64,000 nt of DNA. Source: Gottfriedia acidiceleris. Lineage in GTDB: Bacteria > Bacillota > Bacilli > Bacillales > Bacillaceae_G. The DNA lies in NCBI RefSeq assembly GCF_002128425.1, contig NZ_NESS01000011.1, positions 1 through 64,000 on the forward strand. Direction: 5' to 3'. Numbering within the stretch: the stretch's first letter is position 1; every line of letters starts with the position of its first letter. Below are positions 25,479 to 34,434 of the stretch, in pieces. A model generated the notes under the pieces. It was not told the origin of the DNA and ran no database searches. It worked only from the letters and a program-made list of their open reading frames with translations. The position numbers and the translations under genes are program-made.

Positions 25479-28400
25479 TTATTGTTTAACTGTAACTGTT
25501 TGTGGTGTTACTGAAACTTTAAATCCATCTTTACTAGATACATCCGCAGATATTGTATACGTTCCATCTGGTACATCTGCTTCGGGAGTCCATTTTAAGT
25601 GGATTTCATTATCATTTTGTACATCTATTGAATCAATTACCTTACCGTTTGAATCTTTAATATAAATTTTCCAATTTACATTGTTATTTGCAAACGCATT
25701 AATTCCAGCAGGTGTGCTAGCATTTACATTTTTATTTGGATACACACTGAAGTAACTAACAAGCATTCCCTCATTAATATATGAAGGATCTCCCCAAACT
25801 GTATAACTTTGGTTTAGTGCATAGTCTGCACCTAATACTACAATGCTCTTTGGCTCTTCTTTTACTAGCGTAGATGTTTCACCTTGAGCTAAAGGCTTAT
25901 ATTTGCCGTTATACCAAACGATTGCACCATTATAACCACTTCCAACATCATCCGCTTTAAACGAGATTTCGTATTGGCCGTCTTTAGGTGTTACTTTTAT
26001 ATCTGAAACAACTGGAGCAACTGAGTCAATATGCACTGGAAGTTTTACGATTTGTGGCTTCGCACCATTATAATCAAGCGTTGTTTTGATTACATAGTTA
26101 TAAACGCCATCCTTTACTACTTGCCCATTTTGATCTTTTAAATCCCAACCATATCCAGTATTCAAATAGTCTCCAAAAGACATAATGTTTTTACGAAATT
26201 TCCATGGCTTACCAGTATATTCGCTAAAATCACCTAAATATTGAACTAACTTACCTTTTTGATTTTCTACGTACATTTCTGTTTTTGCTAAATTACGAAG
26301 TGCTGTAAATGATGGGTATACTTCTTTCAACGGAGTATTAGGAGACATAACAATTCGATCCATATTAAAACTTCCTGTTCTTGGATCATAACCTAATGGG
26401 AATACCCCTTCTGCCCCTATTTCATCATTCCAAAGTGTAGTATAACCTAAGAATGCATCTTTCTCATATGCTGCTGGATCAATATTTTTAGGCTCATCCC
26501 AATTACCATTAAAGCCCATATATGGCATTGTTAAAGGTACTGCCGAATCACTATTTTTCCCTGTTGGTACAAGTTTTACAAACCCTTCAACAAATTCATT
26601 TTTCTTTAATGTTCTAGGTAAGCGAATCTCTACATTTAAGTTCTTCTTTTGACCCGCTTTAATTTTTAATGTTGCACTTTCTGAACCAGTTAGTTTTTTA
26701 CCGTTAACATATACAGATGCCCCTTCAATACGTTTGCTTGTTAAAGTTAAATAATCTTTTGTATCTAGTACCCCATCAGCATCTAAGTCGAACTGCTTCG
26801 TCTCAATACCATCTGTTAATAGGTCCACATCAACAGTGTACTCATATTCATCTTTCTCTTTCACTGTTTGAAGCGATTCAACGTTTAAACTAAAGATTGC
26901 TCTATCATTTTTAATTTCTTTTAATGCAACTGCTCCCGCCTGTTCAAGTGGTGTATTTTTTCTTGTAATGATTACAGGCGTTTTAATTGCATTTTGAATT
27001 TGCATTAAACCAGATCCTTGAACACGTGGTGAATATGGTACTTCATTATTCGTACGAGGATCCTGTACTAGTTTAGAAGTGTTCATTAAAGCAATTTTCG
27101 CCTTTAATGCTGTACTTTCTGAATGTTTTAACCCTTTTTCATAAAGCGATTGTAATACTAATGCTGAACCACCAGCAACATGTGGAGATGCCATTGATGT
27201 ACCGCTCATTACTTCATATCCATTGTCTGGTACAGTAGAGTAAATATTACCTCCTGGTGCAGATATTTCAGGCTTAAAGTCTAAAGTATGTGGAGCCCCA
27301 TAAGATGAGAAATATGACATCGTATTCTTATTTGGGTTTTCAACATATACCCCTTTAGATGGTTTCATTTTTACAACATAACCACTTTTTAACTTAGTAA
27401 TTAATGCATTGCCAAGCGCTTTACTTGTTGTAGCTGCTTGCACATTAAAATAAGGGCTCCAATAAACTAATGGATAGTCAATATCATCTTCAGCAGGAAC
27501 AAGAATTATTGCTTTTGCGTTCTTTTTCTTCGCTTCTGATTGAATATAATTATAAGTAGCATATCTTTCATTTGGTTTTGCTACTACAATTTTACCTGTT
27601 AAGTCAGGAAGATTTTTGAAATCAGCCGTTTTACCTTCTCCAACATATACCATTTCATATGAATCTAATGGTGATAACACTTTTGACAGGTTAAAGCTAT
27701 ATTGTGATTGGTCTTGGTATGGAAGCTGTATTCCATTTTCTTCTTTTAGCGTATTCATATGTATATTTGTATTTTCATATGAAGCAACAGATAACGCGAA
27801 AGGACTTACACCAGGTTCTCCTACCGTACCAATATCAGGATTTTCAGCATATGGTTTTAAAGCAGATTGCAGTAAATTATTTTGTGTACTATAAGCAGAG
27901 TTTCCACCCGCTACAACTACAAGCGTACCTTGCTCAGTTGCTTCACGGATCACTTTTTGAATCGGATCATCTACTTCACTAACAAATCCTGAATCAGTTC
28001 CTAAACTCATATTAATGACATCTGCTCCCATTGTTACCGCATGCTCAATCCCTGCAATGATGTCATCCTCATATGCTCCATTTGCTGTATCAGAGAATAC
28101 TTTTTCTGCTAATAGCTGTACGCCTGGGGCAATACCTGCAACACCATCATTTGAATCATCACCATTTGCACCAACTGTACCTGCCACGTGCATACCGTGC
28201 TCATTTCCTGTACCATGTGGAATGACATCTGTATCATGATCCGCCCAGTCATACCCGGTTGGAACTTTGTCGCTATACCAAACATCTGGGGCACTCGTTT
28301 GATCCAGCTTACTTTGAATAGTTTCTTTCGTCCACTTCTCTTTTGCTTTACCTTTTTCAGTGATTGTCATATCTTTATGTGTATAATCGATTCCAGTATC

Positions 28401-28994
28401 GACAACAGCTACTAGCAATCCTTCACCTTGGTATCCGTAACTTTGCCAAACTTTTTGAGCTTGTACTAATTCTTTACTTGCCCCCATAGATGGTTGGAAC
28501 TTTCTAGCGATATGTACATTCGTTACACCTGGTGTTGCTTGAATATCCTTTAAATTACGATATTCAGTTTCCAAACTAAATCCGTTGAAGCCTTCATAAA
28601 AACGTTGCTTTATTTTAGGAGCTGATCTTTCCTTTGAAATTTGTGATATTACTTGATCCTGCTTTTGTTTAAAACGTGTTTTCTTTGCTTGAGTACTTGT
28701 ATCTGTAGTCGCTGGCTCTTCTACTTCAACAATTACACGTACTTTATCAGTTGGTTTATAAGCTTGGACATTTTTTAAATCTTTATATCCAAATGGGTCT
28801 ACAGCTTCTTCCCCGACCGATTTCTTCTGCTCCTGTGCAAAAATATTTTGACCATGTTTTGCAATTTCTTCTAAACTTGGAGCTGGCACTTGATTTTCGT
28901 TTGTTCCTTCTGCAAATCCAGTTGATGTAAATAACATAGAAGCTAAAGTTGTCGTTGCAAGGACTTTGTAAGGAAAGCTTTTTCTCTTCTTCAT
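25479..28994 (-). CDS. Large secreted S8 serine protease with PA insert and Fn3-like C-terminal domains
   Basis: 1171-aa exoprotease of the Vpr / lactocepin-like type. Signal peptide 1-28 (cleavage near GFA-EG), inhibitor-I9-like propeptide about 83-165, catalytic domain with Asp199 (VVDTGID), His266 (NEHGMHVAG), Asn365 (AGGNSA) and Ser600 (MSGTSMASPHVAGG), and a PA insert about 440-545. The C-terminal half has Fn3-like beta domains with a calcium-loop-like DLDADGVLDTKD near 745. The last 90 residues look like another beta sandwich (NVNASTPAGINAFANNN onward). No LPXTG or S-layer motif is visible, so it is probably released. AGAGGAGA precedes the ATG. It shares fold and propeptide class with the 1653 protease but not the cohesin/dockerin tail. 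Confidence 0.92.
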   Translation of the reverse strand: MKKRKSFPYKVLATTTLASMLFTSTGFAEGTNENQVPAPSLEEIAKHGQNIFAQEQKKSVGEEAVDPFGYKDLKNVQAYKPTDKVRVIVEVEEPATTDTSTQAKKTRFKQKQDQVISQISKERSAPKIKQRFYEGFNGFSLETEYRNLKDIQATPGVTNVHIARKFQPSMGASKELVQAQKVWQSYGYQGEGLLVAVVDTGIDYTHKDMTITEKGKAKEKWTKETIQSKLDQTSAPDVWYSDKVPTGYDWADHDTDVIPHGTGNEHGMHVAGTVGANGDDSNDGVAGIAPGVQLLAEKVFSDTANGAYEDDIIAGIEHAVTMGADVINMSLGTDSGFVSEVDDPIQKVIREATEQGTLVVVAGGNSAYSTQNNLLQSALKPYAENPDIGTVGEPGVSPFALSVASYENTNIHMNTLKEENGIQLPYQDQSQYSFNLSKVLSPLDSYEMVYVGEGKTADFKNLPDLTGKIVVAKPNERYATYNYIQSEAKKKNAKAIILVPAEDDIDYPLVYWSPYFNVQAATTSKALGNALITKLKSGYVVKMKPSKGVYVENPNKNTMSYFSSYGAPHTLDFKPEISAPGGNIYSTVPDNGYEVMSGTSMASPHVAGGSALVLQSLYEKGLKHSESTALKAKIALMNTSKLVQDPRTNNEVPYSPRVQGSGLMQIQNAIKTPVIITRKNTPLEQAGAVALKEIKNDRAIFSLNVESLQTVKEKDEYEYTVDVDLLTDGIETKQFDLDADGVLDTKDYLTLTSKRIEGASVYVNGKKLTGSESATLKIKAGQKKNLNVEIRLPRTLKKNEFVEGFVKLVPTGKNSDSAVPLTMPYMGFNGNWDEPKNIDPAAYEKDAFLGYTTLWNDEIGAEGVFPLGYDPRTGSFNMDRIVMSPNTPLKEVYPSFTALRNLAKTEMYVENQKGKLVQYLGDFSEYTGKPWKFRKNIMSFGDYLNTGYGWDLKDQNGQVVKDGVYNYVIKTTLDYNGAKPQIVKLPVHIDSVAPVVSDIKVTPKDGQYEISFKADDVGSGYNGAIVWYNGKYKPLAQGETSTLVKEEPKSIVVLGADYALNQSYTVWGDPSYINEGMLVSYFSVYPNKNVNASTPAGINAFANNNVNWKIYIKDSNGKVIDSIDVQNDNEIHLKWTPEADVPDGTYTISADVSSKDGFKVSVTPQTVTVKQ

Positions 28995-29539
28995 TTCTAA
29001 TCTCCTCTTTTAGTAACTTTAATGTTCTTAATCTATTAAAATAAAAATAGATTCAAACTAAACCGATCCAATAAATTGTTATTACTTATTAATAAACTTG
29101 ATACTATATTAATTTTAATTACGTTCACTCTATAATCATATTGGGTTATTCTTTCAGACTTTTGGCATATTCTATTTGGAGAAAACTTAGAGAATTAAGG
29201 TAGAAAAAAAGAGGATTCTGGCATATCCAGTCGAAAAAGTTCGAAAAAAGTTTATAAACTCGGGAGAATTAAATTAATAGGTTGAGACATTTTAAGGTTT
29301 ATATAAAATAAAAGAAGCATTTTCTAATTTCCAATCCAGGTCTATTATTTTTAGAAATAGGTAAATATATGGCATCAACAATAGTCTGAATAATCTATCT
29401 TTACTATTTTTATGACAAGTTTCTACTTATTTTTCACCTGAACATTTGTAATGCTGGTGAGTTACTCTAAAATGGAGCATTTTTTATTAAAATTGAAGGT
29501 AATTTACTAGAATCGAATAAAACTTGATCGTTTGGATGT
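28995..29539. other. Gene-free stretch upstream of the S8 protease
   Basis: No convincing ORF. AT-rich promoter region of the leftward protease. A terminator-like hairpin AATGCT / AGCATTTTTT at about 29450-29486 has no gene in front of it, perhaps a relic of a lost plus-strand gene. The 20-bp repeat array follows to the right. Confidence 0.45.
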
Positions 29540-29751
29540 CTTTATTGGTTATTCCCTTGTTTTAATTGCTATTATGTTGTTTTATTTGCGATACTTCTAT
29601 TTTAATTGCGGTTTCACTTTTTTAATTGCGAATCCAAGATTTTAATTGCGATTCTCGAATTTTAATTGTTATTACTTTTTTAATTGCGTCCCGAGATTTT
29701 AATTGGGATTCAACATTGCGGTTTCACTTTTTTTAATTGCTCTCCCTCAAG
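29540..29751 (+). repeat. Non-coding array of about ten 20-bp units with constant and variable halves
   Basis: TTTTAATTGCG-like cores begin at 29560, 29580, 29600, 29620, 29640 and 29660 (exactly 20 bases apart), then 29678, 29697, about 29711 (partly eroded) and 29731, with a weaker unit at 29540. Each is an 11-base constant half followed by about 9 variable bases, sometimes ATTC-like. The period is not a multiple of three and stops occur in the frames, so it is not coding. It lies between the S8 protease promoter and a VOC gene. Confidence 0.75.
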
Positions 29752-29906
29752 ATTAATAAGGTTTCTCCTCTTCATCCCCCCTTAAATAAAAATCAGAAAT
29801 TTCCATACATTCTCTAAATCTTAGTTTGTTAAATTACCTTTTTTTGGATAGAATGGATTTGTAGGCTTTAGGAGTCTTGAATACATAACATTAGGAGAGT
29901 GAAAAA

Positions 29907-30329
29907 ATGCCAATCGATGTTTATTTAAATTTTAATGGAAATACTCGTGAAGCAGTTGAATTCTATGCAACTGTATTTAACACAGAAAAACCAAAAATTA
30001 TGACTTTCGGTGAAGCACCTGCAAATCCAGAATATCCACTACCTGAAGAAGCGAAAAATTTAGTTATGCATACTAGACTTAATATTAGCGGTAGCAACGT
30101 TATGTTCTCTGATACATTCCCTGGTTTCCCTTTTAACCAAGGCAATAATATTCATTTATCTTTCTTAAGTGAGGACCTAGAAGAACTTAGATCTGTCTTT
30201 AGTAAGTTAAGTGATGGCGGTAAAGTAGAAATGGAGCTACAAGAAACATTTTGGAGTAAAGCTTATGGTAGCCTAACAGATAAATTTGGCATTCATTGGA
30301 TGTTTAATCACGGAACTGGTGAATTTTAA
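29907..30329 (+). CDS. PhnB-like VOC-superfamily protein
   Basis: 140 aa, predicted cytoplasmic. Typical PhnB-like pattern: VYLNFNGNTREAVEFYATVF at the start, VMHTRLNISGSNVMFSD in the middle, and TDKFGIHWMFN at the end. Same broad family as the 18105 protein but clearly diverged. AGGAGAGTG precedes the ATG. It is followed by its own terminator. Function unknown. Confidence 0.87.
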   Translation: MPIDVYLNFNGNTREAVEFYATVFNTEKPKIMTFGEAPANPEYPLPEEAKNLVMHTRLNISGSNVMFSDTFPGFPFNQGNNIHLSFLSEDLEELRSVFSKLSDGGKVEMELQETFWSKAYGSLTDKFGIHWMFNHGTGEF

Positions 30330-30349
30330 TTAAGATATAAAATAAATAA

Positions 30350-30386
30350 AGGAAATGAACCCTATATTAAAAGGATTCATTTCCTT
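30350..30386 (+). terminator. Rho-independent terminator
   Basis: AAGGAAATGAACCC / GGATTCATTTCCTT stem with one mismatch followed by six T, about 21 bases after the PhnB-like stop. Confidence 0.85.
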
Positions 30387-30522
30387 TTTTATTTTCATCC
30401 ATCTCTATTCCACTTCGTTTTACGGGTCATCTTTCCTTTCTCCGATCAATATTTCTGTTCATTCAAAATAATTACTATATAATAAGATATATTTCTAGTT
30501 CTCTAAAAGTAGGTGAGATTTT

Positions 30523-31293
30523 ATGCAAATACTATTAAAACGTTTATCACAAAATAGAGAAAAACTTAGCCAGCTTGAAAAACAAGTATTGGATTATATT
30601 TTACAAAATACTGATTATATTACGAAGCTTAATCTTGATGAATTATCAAAAGAACTTTATGTATCTACAGCAACAATTAGTAGAACATGCCAGCAATTAG
30701 GATTTCGTGGGTTTCAAGACTTAAAATATACTCTTTCAATGGAAACTAATAAGGTTCAAAGTCCAGTATCTTCTACCTCTTATCTCCTTAATACGCATAT
30801 TGAGAGAATGAAAGAAGAAATGGAAAAAACATTGGAATATATTGATGAAGAAAAGATTAAGTTAGCTGCTAATTATTTAAAACAGAGTACACATGTTGAA
30901 ATATTTGGAGTTGGTAACTCTCTTCCCGCTTGTGTCGACGCTTCTAGAAAACTCATGTTTGCAGGAAAATTATGTAACGCGCGCACTGATTGGGACGAAC
31001 TACGTAGTGCTGCAAATAGTTTAACAGAAAACGATTTGGCTATACTAGTTTCATATAGTGGAGAGACTTTACATATGCTAGAATTTGCTCATATTTTAAA
31101 AAATAGGAACGTTAAAACGATTGCTATAACTGGAAACCACTCGAATCGTTTACAAAAAGAAGTGAATCTATCACTTCAAGCTTTTATTACAAACACTTAC
31201 TTTGGTGAGCTTGATATGACTTCAAGGTTTCCATTAAGCATGGTACTAGATTTCATTATTATTGCTTATTTAAACGAAATGAAAATATGTTAG
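30523..31293 (+). CDS. RpiR-family regulator, probable regulator of the malXY-like genes
   Basis: 256 aa. HTH_6 domain about 1-75 (LSKELYVSTATISRTCQQLG) and SIS domain about 105-230 (VEIFGVGNSLPACVDASRKL, VSYSGETLHMLEFA). The arrangement resembles B. subtilis GlvR, an RpiR activator of maltose PTS genes. TAGGTGAG precedes the ATG. A short hairpin follows the stop, and the PTS gene downstream has its own promoter with an inverted repeat over the -35. Confidence 0.87.
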   Translation: MQILLKRLSQNREKLSQLEKQVLDYILQNTDYITKLNLDELSKELYVSTATISRTCQQLGFRGFQDLKYTLSMETNKVQSPVSSTSYLLNTHIERMKEEMEKTLEYIDEEKIKLAANYLKQSTHVEIFGVGNSLPACVDASRKLMFAGKLCNARTDWDELRSAANSLTENDLAILVSYSGETLHMLEFAHILKNRNVKTIAITGNHSNRLQKEVNLSLQAFITNTYFGELDMTSRFPLSMVLDFIIIAYLNEMKIC

Positions 31294-31311
31294 TTAATTA
31301 AAGGAGACAGA

Positions 31312-31343
31312 AGTAGTCTATTATTAGACCACTAATGGCTCTT
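31312..31343 (+). terminator. Weak terminator after the RpiR gene
   Basis: AGTaGTCTA / TAGACcACT stem with a TTAT loop, then GGCTCTTTTTATTT. One mismatch; probably partial termination. Confidence 0.55.
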
Positions 31344-31392
31344 TTTATTTATCAATTTATTTATCTACTTAAAGTAAGCAATATACAAAAAA

Positions 31393-31406
31393 TGTACACG
31401 CTTACA
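31393..31406 (+). promoter_or_regulatory. Candidate cre (CcpA) site upstream of malX
   Basis: TGTACACGCTTACA differs from the cre consensus TGWAANCGNTNWCA at one position. It lies about 17 bases upstream of the -35 of the malX promoter, consistent with carbon catabolite control. Confidence 0.6.
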
Positions 31407-31416
31407 TAAACACCTC

Positions 31417-31451
31417 AAACGGTTGTTAAACGTTTTTGCCGTGAGTATTCT
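31417..31451 (+). promoter_or_regulatory. malX promoter with inverted-repeat operator over the -35
   Basis: -35 TTGTTA (31423-31428), 17-base spacer, -10 TATTCT (31446-31451). AAACG (31417-31421) and CGTTT (31431-31435) form an inverted repeat with a 9-base centre that covers the -35, a plausible RpiR-regulator site. Confidence 0.55.
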
Positions 31452-31484
31452 TAAGACATAATAAAAAACGAAGGAGCTAAAAAC

Positions 31485-33047
31485 ATGGCAAAGAAAAAGT
31501 CCGTTAAATCACAACTTTGGGAATTTTTTCAAGGGCTAGGTAAGACTTTTATGGTGCCCGTAGCTTTATTAGCTTTTATGGGTCTTATTTTAGGAATCGG
31601 AAGCTCATTTACTAGTCCAACAACAATTGAGACATTCCCATTTTTAGGAAACTCCGTACTCCAGGTTATTTTTAGCTTTATGTCCACTATTGGTGGATTT
31701 GCATTTTCATACTTACCAGTATTGTTTGCAATGGCCATTCCGTTTGGACTTGTACGATATGAAAAAGGGGTCGCTGCTTTCTCTGGATTTGTTGGTTATG
31801 TCATCATGCACTTATCGATTAATTTTTATTTAACTGAAACAGATCAGTTAGTAGCAGCAGATAAAATGCGCCAAGCTGGTCAAGGCATGGTTATGGGTAT
31901 ACAAACAATTGAAATGGGTGTATTAGGCGGAATCATCGCCGGAATAATTGTCTATTTATTGCACAACCGCTTTTATAATATAAAACTTCCAGATGCATTT
32001 GCATTTTTTGGTGGTGCTCGCTTTGTTCCCATCGTAACGACACTTGCATTATCAGTTGTTGGGATCATCATTCCGATGATCTGGCCAATTTTCGCAATTG
32101 CCATTACAGGAATCGGAAGTTTAATTCAAAAATCTGGCGTTTTCGGGCCATTTTTATTTGGTGCCGGTGAGCGTTTGCTATTACCATTTGGGCTTCACCA
32201 TATTTTAGTTGCAATGATTCGATTCACAGAAGCTGGTGGTACTGAAGTCGTTAACGGTCAAACGGTTTCTGGAGCTCTAAATATTTTCTATGCACAATTA
32301 AAAGCCGGTGCTCCGATCAGTCCTATGGCGACAGCTTTCTTATCACAAGGGAAAATGCCAACTTTTATGTTTGGTTTACCTGCAGTAGCACTTGCGATTT
32401 ATCACACTGCCCGACCAGAAAATCGGAATAAAATTAAAGGACTATTAATTTCTGGTGTTATTGCAACTTTTGTAACCGGTATCACAGAGCCAATTGAATT
32501 TTTATTCTTGTTCATTTCTCCACCTTTATATTTCATTCATGTTATTTTAACGGGACTAGGTTTTATGGTAATGGCTTTATTACATTTAACAATTGGTAAC
32601 ACAGACGGTGGAATATTAGACTTTATTATCTTTGGCGTTTTACAAGGAGTTAAAACAAAATGGTATCTCGTACCAGTAGTAGGAGCAATTTGGTTTGCCG
32701 TATACTATTCAGTTTTCAGATACGCAATTTTAAAATTTAATTTAAAAACTCCTGGTAGAGAAGAAGTGACTGATGAACAACAAAGTGAGGAACCATTGGT
32801 TAAAGGTACGAATGCTCAAGCTTTAAAAATTCTTACTGCCTTAGGTGGGAAAGAGAACATTCAATCACTTGATAACTGCATTACAAGATTAAGACTTGTA
32901 GTAGACAATATGAATATTATTAATGAAAAAGTTTTAAAGGATTGCGGTGCACTTGGTGTTGTGAAATTAGATGAACACAATTTACAAGTCGTTATTGGTC
33001 CACAAGTAGGAATTCTTAAATCACAAATAGAAAAATTATCATCATAA
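31485..33047 (+). CDS. malX: PTS system glucose/maltose-type IICB component (MalX-like)
   Basis: 520-aa membrane permease of the glucose-glucoside PTS family, importing and phosphorylating a hexose or maltose-type sugar. Residues about 1-420 are the EIIC domain with about ten membrane segments and the conserved GITEPIEFLFLFISP near 340. The C-terminal about 440-520 is EIIB with the phospho-cysteine in LDNCITRLRL. No EIIA domain is present, so a separate EIIA-Glc must supply phosphate. GAAGGAG precedes the ATG. MalY follows 20 bases later, the same order as malXY of enteric bacteria. Confidence 0.88.
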   Translation: MAKKKSVKSQLWEFFQGLGKTFMVPVALLAFMGLILGIGSSFTSPTTIETFPFLGNSVLQVIFSFMSTIGGFAFSYLPVLFAMAIPFGLVRYEKGVAAFSGFVGYVIMHLSINFYLTETDQLVAADKMRQAGQGMVMGIQTIEMGVLGGIIAGIIVYLLHNRFYNIKLPDAFAFFGGARFVPIVTTLALSVVGIIIPMIWPIFAIAITGIGSLIQKSGVFGPFLFGAGERLLLPFGLHHILVAMIRFTEAGGTEVVNGQTVSGALNIFYAQLKAGAPISPMATAFLSQGKMPTFMFGLPAVALAIYHTARPENRNKIKGLLISGVIATFVTGITEPIEFLFLFISPPLYFIHVILTGLGFMVMALLHLTIGNTDGGILDFIIFGVLQGVKTKWYLVPVVGAIWFAVYYSVFRYAILKFNLKTPGREEVTDEQQSEEPLVKGTNAQALKILTALGGKENIQSLDNCITRLRLVVDNMNIINEKVLKDCGALGVVKLDEHNLQVVIGPQVGILKSQIEKLSS

Positions 33048-33067
33048 AAAAATTGGGGTTGTACGCA

Positions 33068-34258
33068 ATGAAATACAAATTTGATCAGACAGTTGATCGA
33101 ACTGGAACTTATTGTACACAGTGGGACTATATTGAAGATCGATTTGGAGTACCAGATTTACTCCCATTCTCGATTTCAGATACTGACTTTCAATGTCCTG
33201 ATGAAATAATACAGACTTTACAAAAACGAATGCAGCACGGTATATTTGGCTATACGCGATGGAATCATGCTGAATTTAAAGAATCAATTATTAATTGGTA
33301 TCGTAATCGATTCTCTTGTGAAATAAAAGAACATTGGATTGTTTATAGCCCTAGTGTCATTTATTCAATCTCGAAAATAATCAAATACTTAACGAATGAA
33401 GATGATCATGTCGTAATACAAACTCCAGCATATGATGCGTTCTTTAAAGTAATTCAAGATAACAATCGTTTCATTTCTGACAATCAATTAATCTACGAAA
33501 ATGGTAAATATCGAATTGACTTTAATGATTTAGAACAAAAACTATCTCATGAACGTGCCAAAGTTCTTCTACTATGTAGTCCGCATAATCCTACGGGTCG
33601 TGTTTGGACAAAGCATGAATTAGAAACAATCGTAGGTTTATGTAATAAACATAATGTATTTATCATTTCTGATGAAATTCATATGGATATCGTTTATGAA
33701 CCTAATGCCCATATTCCGATTATTAACACTAGCATCAATTTGAAGAATGTATGTATTTGTACTTCTGCAAGTAAAACGTTTAACACTCCTGGGCTAGGTG
33801 GATCATATATGATTTTACCTAATGAAATGATAAATAACGACTTTCTTCTATCTTTAAAAAATCGAGATGGCCTTTCATCTGCAAGCGTTTTTGGGACGTT
33901 AGCAACAATCGAAGCCTACAAAACCTGTGGGGACTGGGTTGATGAATTGGTCGAATATATTCAAGATAATTTAAAAACAGTCGAAAACTACCTTAACAAA
34001 CATCTTCCAAAACTGAAATTTACCTTACCAGAATCAACATACCTAGCATGGATTGATATTTCAGAGCTATCTTTTTCTAGCGAGCAAATACAACACGCCC
34101 TTGTTCATCAAGCAAAAGTAGCTATCATGCCTGGAGAGACATATGGTGAGGTGGGAAAAGGATTTATCCGTATGAATATCGGATGTCCAAAATCCAAGAT
34201 CCTTGAAGGATTAGATAGGCTAAAAAAAGCAATAGATTACTTAGAAAGTAATAAATAG
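33068..34258 (+). CDS. malY: MalY/PatB-like pyridoxal-phosphate C-S lyase
   Basis: 396-aa PLP aminotransferase-fold protein. N-terminal DRTGTYCTQWDYIEDRFG and LPFSISDTDFQCP are typical of the MalY/PatB group; the PLP site shows SPHNPTGRVW, DEIHMDIVY and the Schiff-base Lys in SASKTFNTPGL. Enzymes of this group split cystathionine or other C-S substrates; in E. coli MalY also represses MalT, a partner not seen here. I start at ATG 33068 (GGGGTTG six bases before) rather than the in-frame TTG 33053. It ends in a strong terminator. Confidence 0.87.
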   Translation: MKYKFDQTVDRTGTYCTQWDYIEDRFGVPDLLPFSISDTDFQCPDEIIQTLQKRMQHGIFGYTRWNHAEFKESIINWYRNRFSCEIKEHWIVYSPSVIYSISKIIKYLTNEDDHVVIQTPAYDAFFKVIQDNNRFISDNQLIYENGKYRIDFNDLEQKLSHERAKVLLLCSPHNPTGRVWTKHELETIVGLCNKHNVFIISDEIHMDIVYEPNAHIPIINTSINLKNVCICTSASKTFNTPGLGGSYMILPNEMINNDFLLSLKNRDGLSSASVFGTLATIEAYKTCGDWVDELVEYIQDNLKTVENYLNKHLPKLKFTLPESTYLAWIDISELSFSSEQIQHALVHQAKVAIMPGETYGEVGKGFIRMNIGCPKSKILEGLDRLKKAIDYLESNK

Positions 34259-34265
34259 TTAATTT

Positions 34266-34315
34266 AATAAACCTCTAAAAGGAAAAAGATCAAAATCTAC
34301 TTTTAGAGGTTTATT
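34266..34315 (+). terminator. Strong terminator of the malXY-like operon
   Basis: 16-bp perfect stem AATAAACCTCTAAAAG / CTTTTAGAGGTTTATT starting 7 bases after the MalY stop. Confidence 0.85.
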
Positions 34316-34382
34316 ATTTGAAGAATTAGTTAAAAATTGCTTATTCAAATTTTTGATCAAGTAGTTATTAATTATAAGCAAC

Positions 34383-34417
34383 ATATATTCTATTAAATCG
34401 TTTTTTTTAGAATATAT
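34383..34417. promoter_or_regulatory. Inverted repeat upstream of the decayed MFS gene
   Basis: ATATATTCTA / TAGAATATAT, 10-bp perfect arms with a 15-base centre containing a T run, ending 18 bases before the MFS start codon. A regulator-binding site or leader hairpin; no regulator gene is next to it. Confidence 0.4.
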
Positions 34418-34434
34418 ATTAGGGAAGTGTTTGA

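Noticed and set aside
29540-29751. CRISPR-like look of the 20-bp repeat array
   Set aside because: Variable parts are only about 9 bases, the repeat is AT-rich without a palindrome, and there are no cas genes.
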